Assembly: GCA_035286665.1 (NCBI GenBank)
Contig: DATECY010000047.1
Span: 1-21,205, forward strand
Direction: 5' to 3'
DNA length: 21,205 nucleotides
From: RBG-16-68-21 sp035286665
GTDB taxonomy: Bacteria > Actinomycetota > Acidimicrobiia > Spongiisociales > UBA11373
The first letter of the stretch is position 1, and the number at the start of each line of letters is the position of its first letter. A model generated the notes under the pieces. It was not told the origin of the DNA. It saw only the letters and a list, made by a program, of their open reading frames with translations, and ran no database searches. The position numbers and the translations under genes are program-made. Positions 1 through 7,750 of this stretch are shown piece by piece.

Positions 1-41
1 CCACGGCCGGTGGGGTCGACGAAGGTCATCGTGTCAGGCAT
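1..41 (-). CDS. N-terminal fragment of the gene after the VWA protein
   Basis: A minus-strand ATG at 41-39 opens a frame that stays open to the window edge and reads MPDTMTFVDPTGR. A good ribosome binding site, GAGGAG, lies about 5 nt upstream (complement of 46-52). The start lies inside the 3' end of the VWA gene, so the two overlap by 8 nt and are almost certainly co-transcribed and translationally coupled. An in-frame second ATG at 29-27 is a weaker alternative. Thirteen residues are too few to assign a family. Because CobT-like VWA proteins are very often paired with a MoxR/CobS-type AAA+ ATPase, that is the most likely identity, but this is inference from context only. Confidence 0.55.
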   Translation of the reverse strand, partial: MPDTMTFVDPTGR

Positions 42-2136
42 TCACTCTCCTCGGGGTCGAATCGGCATACAGAAGCCCTTCATGAGCCCACCAGGTGTCG
101 CCACCTGAAAGGGCGATGCTGCGCCGCAGGGCGGAGCGAACTCCATCGATCATGGCGCGGGTCAGTTCCTCCGGCCGTGCGCACACCTGGCTGCGCGAAT
201 ACGCCGCTTCGACGGTGGCGTCGCCGATGCCGATGCCGAGCACGGTCGTCCCCGAGCGTTCCACCGCGTCGACGGACGCGGCCAGGGTCTCCACCGAGCC
301 CCGGGTCATCCCGTCGGCGAGGACGACGAGCATCCTGGCTTGGGAATGACGCCGGCCGAGTCGCTCTGCGGCGTGGCTCACGTTGAGTTCGTCGACATTG
401 GCGGCCTTCTCGAACATCGAAACCGGAGGAGATCCGGTGGGGTCGCGCCGGGCGGCCATCGCGGACTCCGCCGGCTTGGCGGTCGTCCAGAACAGTCCCG
501 CCAGTGCCGGCTCGGCCGCCTGCCACTGCTGATCGAAGGACTTGACGAGATAGTGGTTGACGGTACGGGTGAGCCGATCGGCCGCGCCGCCCTGGCTTCG
601 CCGCAGCGCCCCCCGCGTCCCATTGAGCCGGTCGACGTAGCTGCGTTCGCTGTCGTCGACTCGCGATGCGAAGGCCCGGTTGAACAGCGCGATCTCGAAT
701 TCGACCTGCAACTCGTCGCACAATTGGGCGAGAGTCCACGCGCCGAGGGTCGCCGCGGCCATGGCCCAGGGTGCCTTGACCCCGCCGGGCAGAGGCCGGG
801 GTTGCAGCATGCTGGCCGATCCGTCCACGAGCAGGCTCACCGAGTAGGCCCGGCGCGTGGGAAGCGACCGCCGCTCGAACATCCGCTCGTAGAGGCCGGC
901 ACCAAGGAAGAGGGCCGCGTACGGGGACAGATCGCCCGCGTCGTATCCGGAGCGAAGTCCCCGCCGCTGATTGGCGACGAACAACGGGTACAACTCGCCG
1001 GAGATGTGGCGTTGGCCGACCTGCCAGCGGCGGGCGGCTTCGGCGATCGCCTCCCGGCCGGCGACGGCGAACCGCGAGAACTTCTCGGGGATCGTCGAGA
1101 CGATGAGACGGCCGCTCTGCCCGGTGGGGAGGTAGACGTCGGGGCCCTCAGAGACGCGCAGGATCTGATCGGTGGCGGGATCGCCGGCCTGGTCGACGTC
1201 GGCCTTGGTGCCCCGGTCACCGACCACCCCCTGCGTCGCCCGCTTGGTGGCGTCGTATGACTCGGCGTCCTTCAGGATCGGGGTGATGATCCTCACCGCG
1301 TCGACACCCTCATCGATGCGGTTCCTTTCGGCCTCCTGGCGCAGGTCGGTGTCCGGCTGGCTCTCGGTGGACGAAGCCTCCTTGAGCAGGCCATGGAGCC
1401 GGGCGACGGCGAGCAGGCCGAGTGCGATCCCGGCCGTCTCCCACGGGCCGGGGGCGTGGCGGGCGTCGTCGACGAGTTGCCGAGCTTCTTCGAGGGCGGC
1501 GGCGACCTTCGGCTCCGTGCCGCTCTGCAGCGTCTCGAGGTCCTGGTACCCGCCCACCGCGAGGAAGCAGCACAATGCGAATTGACCGACGGGGCGGGCC
1601 CTTCCCATCGCGGCGGGCACCGAGGCCCGGTACAGGTCGCCGAGGACCGAACGCGCCCCCGGGTAGATGCCGAGATTCTGCGCCTCCTGGCGGGCGTCTT
1701 CGATGGCGAGGAACATCGCCTCGGCACCCGGTCCGCCGGCGCGGTCGAGCGCATCGAGCAGCGGCACCGGGTCCTCGGGCAGCGGCTCGTCGATGCCGGG
1801 GAACCATTCAGCGGGGAGCGGCCGCCGCTCCTCGAAATCGGTGGCCACCAGGTGGATCACCTCGTGGAGCGCAGAGGCAAGGGCGACCTCAGACGGGGTC
1901 ACCGGGGCGCGGCGGGCGTATGCCGCCTGGAACACGCCCGGATCCATGACGATCTCCCCCGGCTCTGCCTGGGCGCGGGACCCGAGCCGGACCCGCAGTT
2001 CATCGTTCCCAGCCAGGGAGCGGGCGAACCTGGTGACGGCCCCTGCGACCCGTTGGTAGCGGGCGACGACGGCCTCGACCGCCCGCTCTTCGGGGGGCAG
2101 GATGTCGGTGAGGAGCGCTTCGTCGCGATTGCGCAT
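34..2136 (-). CDS. CobT-like VWA-domain protein with N-terminal HExxH motif
   Basis: A 700-residue soluble protein with no signal peptide or membrane segment. The C-terminal part (about 430-640) is a von Willebrand A domain with a MIDAS start DGSAS at 438-442. It also has the CobT-type stretch NVDELNVSHAAERL (580-593) and a core strand ending in LADG (606-609). The N-terminal half has HEVIH at 91-95, which fits a zinc-binding HExxH, and IEDARQEA at 145-152, which resembles the E-x-A-R-x-E-A segment of CobT. The middle (about 255-330) is acidic and polar, probably a linker. CobT itself is the chelatase subunit that works with the AAA+ protein CobS, but no cobalamin gene is nearby. A role as metal-dependent adaptor of an AAA+ partner is therefore more cautious than calling it cobT. 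An in-frame TGA 15 nt upstream makes 2136 the first possible ATG; its ribosome binding site (GAGAATGG) is weak. Confidence 0.82.
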   Translation of the reverse strand: MRNRDEALLTDILPPEERAVEAVVARYQRVAGAVTRFARSLAGNDELRVRLGSRAQAEPGEIVMDPGVFQAAYARRAPVTPSEVALASALHEVIHLVATDFEERRPLPAEWFPGIDEPLPEDPVPLLDALDRAGGPGAEAMFLAIEDARQEAQNLGIYPGARSVLGDLYRASVPAAMGRARPVGQFALCCFLAVGGYQDLETLQSGTEPKVAAALEEARQLVDDARHAPGPWETAGIALGLLAVARLHGLLKEASSTESQPDTDLRQEAERNRIDEGVDAVRIITPILKDAESYDATKRATQGVVGDRGTKADVDQAGDPATDQILRVSEGPDVYLPTGQSGRLIVSTIPEKFSRFAVAGREAIAEAARRWQVGQRHISGELYPLFVANQRRGLRSGYDAGDLSPYAALFLGAGLYERMFERRSLPTRRAYSVSLLVDGSASMLQPRPLPGGVKAPWAMAAATLGAWTLAQLCDELQVEFEIALFNRAFASRVDDSERSYVDRLNGTRGALRRSQGGAADRLTRTVNHYLVKSFDQQWQAAEPALAGLFWTTAKPAESAMAARRDPTGSPPVSMFEKAANVDELNVSHAAERLGRRHSQARMLVVLADGMTRGSVETLAASVDAVERSGTTVLGIGIGDATVEAAYSRSQVCARPEELTRAMIDGVRSALRRSIALSGGDTWWAHEGLLYADSTPRRVNA

Positions 2137-2194
2137 AGCCGACCATTCTCACACGGCTCGGAAGGGTTCGCCCCACTCGAGATGGTCCTTGGGG

Positions 2195-2200
2195 TATAGT
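2195..2200 (+). promoter_or_regulatory. Probable -10 box of the liv operon
   Basis: TATAGT matches the sigma-70 -10 consensus at five of six positions. It lies 57 nt upstream of the livK start in the 121-nt gap between divergent genes. I find no convincing -35 at 16-18 nt spacing, so this could be an activator-dependent promoter or a chance match. Confidence 0.45.
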
Positions 2201-2210
2201 GCCTCTTCCT

Positions 2211-2232
2211 GGGCCGGGGCCTACTCCGGCCC
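2211..2232 (+). promoter_or_regulatory. GC-rich hairpin in the livK leader
   Basis: GGGCCGG (2211-2217) pairs perfectly with CCGGCCC (2226-2232) around an 8-nt loop. It would form in the 5' leader just downstream of the predicted transcription start and about 13 nt before the ribosome binding site at 2245-2251. It could affect mRNA stability or translation of livK; there is no U-tract, so it is not a standard terminator. Confidence 0.4.
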
Positions 2233-2257
2233 GGATTCAATAATGGAGAGGAAACCA

Positions 2258-3580
2258 ATGAGTCGGAGAATGAAGAACTTCCGGCACCTGGGTGCACTGG
2301 TGGTCGCGCTGGCGCTGTTCGCAGCGGCGTGCGGCGACGACACCACTACCACCACCACCACGGCGGCGGGGGCGACAACCACCACGGCAGGGGCAGTCTT
2401 CACGCCGGGAGCCCTCGGCGCGGTGACGGTTGCCCCGGGCGCCCCGATCGAGATTCGGGCACTGCAAGCGATCAGCGGTGAGGTGTCGTTCCTGGGTACC
2501 GACCAGGTGCGCGGCGCAGAACTGGCGATCGCCGACTTCGGCCAGGTCGACGGCCATGACGTGAACCTCGGCACTCCTGAGGACGACCTCTGCTCGGCGG
2601 AGGGCGGCCAGGCCGGTGCCCAGGCGATCGTCGCTCAGGCCAACGTGATCGGCGTCCTCGGCACGACGTGTTCGGGTTCTGCGGCTGCCGCCGCCCCGAT
2701 CATCTCCGCGGCCGGCATGGTCATGATCTCGGGGTCGAACACGTCCCCGTCCCTGACCTCCGACCTGGCGGGGACCGCAGGTTCCAACTGGTACAACGGC
2801 TACTATCGGACGGCGCACAATGACCTGTACCAGGGCGCCACGGCGGCTCGGTACGCGTTCGAGGAGCTCGGTCTGACCAAGGCCGTCGCCGTCCACGATG
2901 GCGATCCGTACACCGAGGGTCTTGCCACCGCATTCGCCAACGCTTTCACGGCGCTGGGCGGCACGGTGACGATCCACGCGGTCAACAAGGGCGACACGGA
3001 CATGACCGGCGTGCTCACGCAGGTCGCAGCCGATGCGCCCGAGTTCGTGTACTTCCCGATCTTCCAGCCGGAGGGTGACTTCATCATCCAGCAGAAGGGC
3101 GGGATCGCAGGACTGGAGACCGTCGTGTGGATGGGCGCCGATGGCCTGATCACCGACGGGTTCCTGGCCATTCCCGAGACGGCCGGCATGTACTTCTCAG
3201 GTCCGGACCTCCGGTTCGGTACCAACGCGAGTGCCACCGGCACCAACTATGACCAGCTCGTGGCCGCCTACACGGCCGCCTACGGCGAGGCGCCGACGGC
3301 CGTGTTCCATGCTCACACCTACGACGCCACGGTGCTGCTCCTGACCAAGATCCAGGAAGTCGCCGTGCAGGATGCCGATGGCACCTTGCATATCGATCGC
3401 CAGGCGCTGCGCGATGCGCTCAACGCCACGTCCGGTTTTGCCGGCGTGACGGGGTCGCTGTCGTGTGACGCGTTCGGCGACTGTGGCGCCGAGACCATCT
3501 CGGTCATCCGCAACGACGATCCGACGGACGTCGCTGCCGGCAAGGCAAACGTGGTCTACAGCTTCGCACCCGGTGCGTAA
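2258..3580 (+). CDS. livK: Branched-chain amino acid ABC transporter substrate-binding lipoprotein
   Basis: A 440-residue type-1 periplasmic-binding-fold protein (LivK/amide-binding family), expected to be anchored outside the membrane and to hand substrate to LivHM. The start is the ATG at 2258, 6 nt after GGAGAGG (2245-2251). An in-frame ATG at 2243 overlaps that ribosome binding site and is less likely. Residues 1-25 form a lipoprotein signal: MSRRMKNFRH, a hydrophobic stretch, then AAAC with Cys25 as the lipidated residue. A Thr/Ala-rich flexible linker follows, then the ligand-binding domain with IEIRALQAISGEVSFLG and the LGTTCSGSAAAAAPI segment typical of the first lobe. Two further cysteines near the C-terminus (CDAFGDC) may form a disulfide. 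It is the first gene of the liv operon, separated from livH by a strong hairpin. The substrate could be Leu/Ile/Val, other amino acids, amides or urea; the sequence alone does not decide. Confidence 0.9.
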   Translation: MSRRMKNFRHLGALVVALALFAAACGDDTTTTTTTAAGATTTTAGAVFTPGALGAVTVAPGAPIEIRALQAISGEVSFLGTDQVRGAELAIADFGQVDGHDVNLGTPEDDLCSAEGGQAGAQAIVAQANVIGVLGTTCSGSAAAAAPIISAAGMVMISGSNTSPSLTSDLAGTAGSNWYNGYYRTAHNDLYQGATAARYAFEELGLTKAVAVHDGDPYTEGLATAFANAFTALGGTVTIHAVNKGDTDMTGVLTQVAADAPEFVYFPIFQPEGDFIIQQKGGIAGLETVVWMGADGLITDGFLAIPETAGMYFSGPDLRFGTNASATGTNYDQLVAAYTAAYGEAPTAVFHAHTYDATVLLLTKIQEVAVQDADGTLHIDRQALRDALNATSGFAGVTGSLSCDAFGDCGAETISVIRNDDPTDVAAGKANVVYSFAPGA

Positions 3581-3604
3581 TCGCTGAGACGGCATCGTCG
3601 AATC

Positions 3605-3637
3605 AAGAGGGGCCCGACCCATGGTCGGGCCCCTCTT
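3605..3637 (+). terminator. Strong hairpin between livK and livH (terminator or attenuator)
   Basis: AAGAGGGGCCCGACC (3605-3619) is perfectly complementary to GGTCGGGCCCCTCTT (3623-3637), giving a 15-bp stem with a 3-nt loop, 25 nt after the livK stop. No U-run follows beyond TCTT, so termination would probably be partial. A partial terminator or 3'-protective stem here would keep the binding protein in excess over the membrane and ATPase subunits, a common arrangement in binding-protein operons. Confidence 0.75.
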
Positions 3638-3675
3638 GCTAGTGTGCCCGCTCTCGCGGTGGCGGAGAGGGAAAC

Positions 3676-4959
3676 ATGGCCGATCTTTCAGTTCCGAAGC
3701 TCAAACTGAACGCCGACGCCCCTACGCTCGCCGTCGACGTCTTTCTGTTCGCACTGCGTGTGCTCCTCATCTTCTTCGCGGCCTGGGCCCTGGTGGGGAC
3801 GATCGCCATTCAGGTCGACGGTGGGGGTCTCACCGCCACCGCGTGGCGCGACCTCTTGGTCGGCGGGCTCGCCCAGGGCTTCATGTACGGCCTGATCGCT
3901 CTCGGCTACTCGATGGTCTACGGCGTGCTCGGCTTCATCAACTTCGCCCACGGTGAAGTGTTCATGGCCGGGTCGATGTCTGGCTTCTTCGTGGCGGATG
4001 CCCTGTTCGACAACGGCATGTGGGTCAACTCGTTCCCCCTCGCCTTCGCGATCGTCATGCTCACTGCGATCGTGACTTCCGCCCTCATCGCGGTGATCAT
4101 CGAGCGGATCGCCTATCGGCCTCTCCGCGGCGCGCCCCGGCTGATCCCCCTGATCACATCGATCGGCATGTCGTTCTTTGTCCAATACGCCGTGCGCGGC
4201 CTGGTCGGCGATGGGTTCAAGGACTACCCGCAGCTGCCTGCCGGATTGCAGCAGCGAGTGAGTTTTCTCGGGTTGGACATCGAGGGCATCAAGCTGTTCG
4301 TGATCGCCACGGCCATCGTCTCGATGGTCGCCTTGTGGCTCTTCGTCGAGCGTTCCAAGACCGGCCGAGCGATTCGGGCGGTCTCCGAGGACAAGGAGAT
4401 CGCGGCGCTGATGGGCATCGACGTCAACAAGACGATCGTCACCACCTTCGCCGTAGGTGGGGCGATGGCCGGTGTGGCCGGGCTGCTGTGGGCCATGCTC
4501 TTCCGTAAGGTCTATTTTCTGACGGGATTCCTCCCCGGCATCAAGGCCTTCACCGCTGCCGTCCTCGGTGGGATCGGCAATCTGGTCGGTGCGATGCTCG
4601 GCGGTGTGACACTCGGGCTCATCGAGACCTCGGGTCCGCGGCTGCTCAACGGGCTCGCATGGAAGGTCCCCACGCTCGTTGCCTTCGTCCTCGGTGCCGT
4701 CGCACTGGCAACCGCGGTGATCGGTGTCATCCGGGTCCGCAGGTCCGACCCGAGAACCGTCGGCACCGCCCTCGGGATGGTGATCGTCGGTGTCGCCGGA
4801 ACCGCATGGGGATTCATCGTGCTCCCCGGTGCCCAGGTGGTGATTCCGGGCACGTCACAGCTCAAGGACATGATCGCGTTCGTGGTCCTGATCGGAGTGT
4901 TGATGATCAGGCCGATCGGCCTCCTCGGAGAGAAACTCGCCGTGGAGGAACGAGGATGA
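3676..4959 (+). CDS. livH: Branched-chain amino acid ABC transporter permease LivH, enlarged
   Basis: A polytopic inner-membrane permease of 427 residues; usual LivH proteins have about 290-310. The ATG is preceded by GGAGAGGG at 3664-3671 with 4-nt spacing. Core features are GLAQGFMYGLIALGYSMVYG and INFAHGE (64-94), the cytoplasmic coupling region SKTGRAIRAVSEDKEIAALMGI (227-248), and the C-terminal IRPIGLLGEK (411-420). Two parts exceed the family: an N-terminal extension of about 60 residues with an extra membrane helix (about 22-46), and an insertion of about 75 residues (about 321-396) just before the last helix that contains two more likely helices. The stop overlaps the livM start (ATGA). 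Together with LivM it should form the translocation pore energised by LivG and LivF. Confidence 0.9.
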   Translation: MADLSVPKLKLNADAPTLAVDVFLFALRVLLIFFAAWALVGTIAIQVDGGGLTATAWRDLLVGGLAQGFMYGLIALGYSMVYGVLGFINFAHGEVFMAGSMSGFFVADALFDNGMWVNSFPLAFAIVMLTAIVTSALIAVIIERIAYRPLRGAPRLIPLITSIGMSFFVQYAVRGLVGDGFKDYPQLPAGLQQRVSFLGLDIEGIKLFVIATAIVSMVALWLFVERSKTGRAIRAVSEDKEIAALMGIDVNKTIVTTFAVGGAMAGVAGLLWAMLFRKVYFLTGFLPGIKAFTAAVLGGIGNLVGAMLGGVTLGLIETSGPRLLNGLAWKVPTLVAFVLGAVALATAVIGVIRVRRSDPRTVGTALGMVIVGVAGTAWGFIVLPGAQVVIPGTSQLKDMIAFVVLIGVLMIRPIGLLGEKLAVEERG

Positions 4960-6962
4960 CCACCGCCACTGCACCTGCCGTCCTCGGTGGCGACTTCGAA
5001 GTGCGCAAGGCATTGAGGGGCGGTCTCCTCGCGGGGACGATCGCGGTGTTCATCAGCGCGATTGGCATGGTCGAGACGTTCAACGAGCGGTTGATCGTCG
5101 ATCCGATCCTGAGTCTCGGGTACGCGGCGCTGTTATGGATCCCGGTCCTGTTCGGATACCGGGTGTCCAAGCGCCTGGCACTCGAGGGCATGGAGGCACC
5201 GAAGGTCGGGGCGGGGAACGTCATCGCCGGAGCGCTCCTCGGAGCCACCGGCGGGGCGATCGTCGGCGCGTTCGTGCTGCTCGTCGACGCCGTGAACGTT
5301 CGCAGCACTCTCATCAACGTGACCCCGGCGATGATCGACCTCCTGGCGTTCGGCGCGTCGGTTGCCGTTGGCGCCCTGCTGCTCGTGGTCGTCGGAGGGG
5401 CGTTGGGTGCTCTCGGCGGCTCGTTCCACCTCATCAACCCGAGGGTTCGGAGTTCCGTGCTCACCGGCGTGAGTTGGATGTTCCTCTTCGCCTTCACCGA
5501 GTTGGTGTTCGGAGACATCTTCGGGACCAACGGCCTCGACTGGCTCTGGCTCGATCGGCTGATGTACGGGTCGGGCCGGGGTCTCACCATCGGTGCCGCC
5601 GGTGTCGTGTTCCTCGCCGCCGTTCTCGCCAGCCTCAGATTCAAGGGCCGTGTCAGGGGAACGGTCGCCCGGTTCCAAGCGCTGCCGGAGAACAAGCGCC
5701 AGAGCCGCGGCCTCTACCTCGGCGCCGGGATGCTCGTCGCGGGCCTGGTCCTTCCGTCCGTGTTCGGCTCGTACCTCAACGAAGTGCTGGCATCGGTCGG
5801 ATTGTTCATGCTCATGGGCATCGGCCTCAACGTCGTGGTCGGCTTCGCCGGGCTGCTCGACCTGGGGTACGTCGCGTTCTTCGCCGTGGGCGCCTACACG
5901 ACCGCGGTACTCACCTCCCCGCTCTCGCCGAACGTCGCCCCGCAGATGGCCTTCTTCGAGGCGCTGCCGTTCGTTCTGCTGATGGCGGCGATAGCCGGCC
6001 TCATCGTCGGCACCCCGGTCATCCGGATGCGCGGCGACTACCTGGCCATCGTCACGCTCGCTTTCGGAGAGATCGCCCGGCTCATCTTCCAGGCCGACTG
6101 GTTGAGCGGCACGTTCGGAGGAGCCCAGGGCATCCTCCAGATCGGCAAGGGATCGATCCATACCCTCTTCGGATACGTCGTGGTCGCGATCGGGGTCGTC
6201 GGCCTCATCATCGGCTTCCTCCGTTGGCGCGAAGGGAGGCGCCTCGACCGGGAAGGCGGGGCCGCCCACCTGCCGGGGAACTCGACGCCCGGCATGGGCA
6301 TCACGATCATGGCGGGCAGTGCCGGGGCGATCGCCTTCGGCCTGCTCTTCCCCAGCTTCGCCACCTGGACGGTGACCGGGATCGACTCCGAAGCGGTGTT
6401 CCGGATGGTCCTGATGTTCGTCGCCATCGCCGGGTACGTGTCGTGGCGGCTTCAGGAGTCACGCGTGGGACGGGCGTGGATGGCCATGCGCGAGGACGAG
6501 CAGGTCGCCGAATCGATGGGCATCAACGTCGTGACCGCGAAGCTTCTCGCCTTCGTGATCGGGGCGATGCTCGCCTCACTGGGCGGCGCCCTGTTCGCGG
6601 TGAAGATCGGGACGATCTTCCCGAGCAGCTTCAAGATCGTGCAGTCGATCATCATCCTGGTGATCGTGATCGTCGGCGGGATGGGAAGCCTGCGGGGCGT
6701 CGCCATCGGTGCGCTCGTGCTCATCGGAATCCTCGGTGGTCCGACGCAGACCGGCCTGCTTCGGGAGTTCCAGGAGTACAAGCTGCTGTTGTACGGCGCG
6801 ATCCTGGTGTACATGATGCTGCAGCGGCCCGAGGGTCTCCTGCCCAGCTCCAGGCGCACCCGCGAGCTGCATCAGGAGGAGTTCCTCCAGGACGCCTGGA
6901 TCAAGACCCAGGAGGGCGCGGCTGCGGTCGCGGAGGTCGAGGCAGAGGAGGCGGAGACCTGA
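4956..6962 (+). CDS. livM: Branched-chain amino acid ABC transporter permease LivM, enlarged
   Basis: The second permease, 668 residues against about 320-430 in typical LivM. The start is the ATG overlapping the livH stop (ATGA), with GGAGG about 9 nt upstream. The LivM core begins near residue 255: LMGIGLNVVVGFAGLLDLGYVAFFAVGAYT (287-315), IRMRGDYLAIVTLAFGEI (356-373), the coupling region ESRVGRAWMAMREDEQVAESMGINV (501-525) and the end MLQRPEGLLP (621-630). Residues 1-250 are an extra membrane domain with about five or six hydrophobic segments and no family I recognise. Residues about 403-475 hold a further insertion with a charged loop and an additional hydrophobic segment. The last 40 residues form a charged, Glu-rich tail. 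The gene overlaps livG by one base (TGATG). Confidence 0.9.
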   Translation: MTTATAPAVLGGDFEVRKALRGGLLAGTIAVFISAIGMVETFNERLIVDPILSLGYAALLWIPVLFGYRVSKRLALEGMEAPKVGAGNVIAGALLGATGGAIVGAFVLLVDAVNVRSTLINVTPAMIDLLAFGASVAVGALLLVVVGGALGALGGSFHLINPRVRSSVLTGVSWMFLFAFTELVFGDIFGTNGLDWLWLDRLMYGSGRGLTIGAAGVVFLAAVLASLRFKGRVRGTVARFQALPENKRQSRGLYLGAGMLVAGLVLPSVFGSYLNEVLASVGLFMLMGIGLNVVVGFAGLLDLGYVAFFAVGAYTTAVLTSPLSPNVAPQMAFFEALPFVLLMAAIAGLIVGTPVIRMRGDYLAIVTLAFGEIARLIFQADWLSGTFGGAQGILQIGKGSIHTLFGYVVVAIGVVGLIIGFLRWREGRRLDREGGAAHLPGNSTPGMGITIMAGSAGAIAFGLLFPSFATWTVTGIDSEAVFRMVLMFVAIAGYVSWRLQESRVGRAWMAMREDEQVAESMGINVVTAKLLAFVIGAMLASLGGALFAVKIGTIFPSSFKIVQSIIILVIVIVGGMGSLRGVAIGALVLIGILGGPTQTGLLREFQEYKLLLYGAILVYMMLQRPEGLLPSSRRTRELHQEEFLQDAWIKTQEGAAAVAEVEAEEAET

Positions 6963-7750
6963 TGCCTCTCCTCGAGATCCGCGGCCTCGCCAAGCAGTTC
7001 GGGGGACTGCAGGCGCTCGCCGGCGTCGACTTCTCCATCGACGAGGGTGAGATCGTCAGTGTCATCGGCCCCAACGGAGCCGGCAAGACGACCTTCTTCA
7101 ACACCATCAGTGGCATGTATCCGCCCGACACCGGCGAGATCCTGTTCGAAGGGGAGGACATCGCCGGACTCACGCCGGACCGGATCGCCAAGCGGGGCAT
7201 CGCCCGCACGTTCCAGAACGTTCGTCTCTTCCCCAACATGACCGTGCTGGAGAACATCATGGTCGCCCAGCACTGCCGGACCAGCAAGGGAGTGTTCGCC
7301 GCCCTGTTCCGGACGCCGGCCTTCCAGCGTGAGGAGGCCGAGATCCGCCAGCGGGCCGTGGACGTGCTCGGATTCTTCGGCACCCGGCTCACCGGGTACC
7401 GGTTCGAACAGCCGGCGTTCGCGCTCTCCTATGCGAACCGTCGTCGCCTCGAGATCGCCCGGGCGATGGCGACGCAGCCGAGGCTGCTGCTTCTCGACGA
7501 GCCGACCGCCGGCATGAATCCGCGCGAAACGCGCGAATTGACCGGCCTGATCGGCAAGCTTCGGTCGGAGCGCGGTTTCACCATCGTCGTGATCGAGCAC
7601 GACATGCGGGTGGTGCGCGACGTTTCGGATCGGGTGTTCGTGCTCGACCACGGCACCAAGATCGCCGAAGGCTCCTACGCCGACATCTCCACCAACGAGG
7701 ACGTGATCACCGCGTATCTGGGTCGTCCGACCGGTGAGGGGGCCGCATGA
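6962..7750 (+). CDS. livG: Branched-chain amino acid ABC transporter ATP-binding protein LivG
   Basis: Cytoplasmic ATPase of 262 residues, normal for LivG. The start ATG overlaps the livM stop by one base, after GGAG at -9. Visible motifs are Walker A GPNGAGKT (36-43), Q-loop TFQNVRLF (83-90, Gln85), Walker B LLLLDEP (175-181) followed by TAGMNP, and H-loop His213 in VIEHDM. The ABC signature is unusual: it reads LSYANRRRLEIARAM (155-169), where LivG proteins usually have LSYGQQRRLEIARAL. The central Gly is Ala and the following Gln is Asn. The protein is otherwise intact and sits in the operon, so it is probably functional. The stop overlaps the livF start (ATGA). Confidence 0.93.
   Translation: MPLLEIRGLAKQFGGLQALAGVDFSIDEGEIVSVIGPNGAGKTTFFNTISGMYPPDTGEILFEGEDIAGLTPDRIAKRGIARTFQNVRLFPNMTVLENIMVAQHCRTSKGVFAALFRTPAFQREEAEIRQRAVDVLGFFGTRLTGYRFEQPAFALSYANRRRLEIARAMATQPRLLLLDEPTAGMNPRETRELTGLIGKLRSERGFTIVVIEHDMRVVRDVSDRVFVLDHGTKIAEGSYADISTNEDVITAYLGRPTGEGAA

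Noticed and set aside
340..1260. Plus-strand open frame of 306 codons inside the VWA gene
   Set aside because: Opposite a well-supported gene with MIDAS and CobT-type motifs; no motif of its own and no ribosome binding site.
2336..2400. ACC-rich low-complexity stretch as a possible repeat element
   Set aside because: It encodes the Thr/Ala linker after the lipoprotein Cys of LivK, typical of these proteins.
5133..6269. Minus-strand open frame of 378 codons opposite livM, rich in Asp/Glu/His
   Set aside because: The acidic composition is what the complement of hydrophobic membrane codons gives; no start signal or domain.
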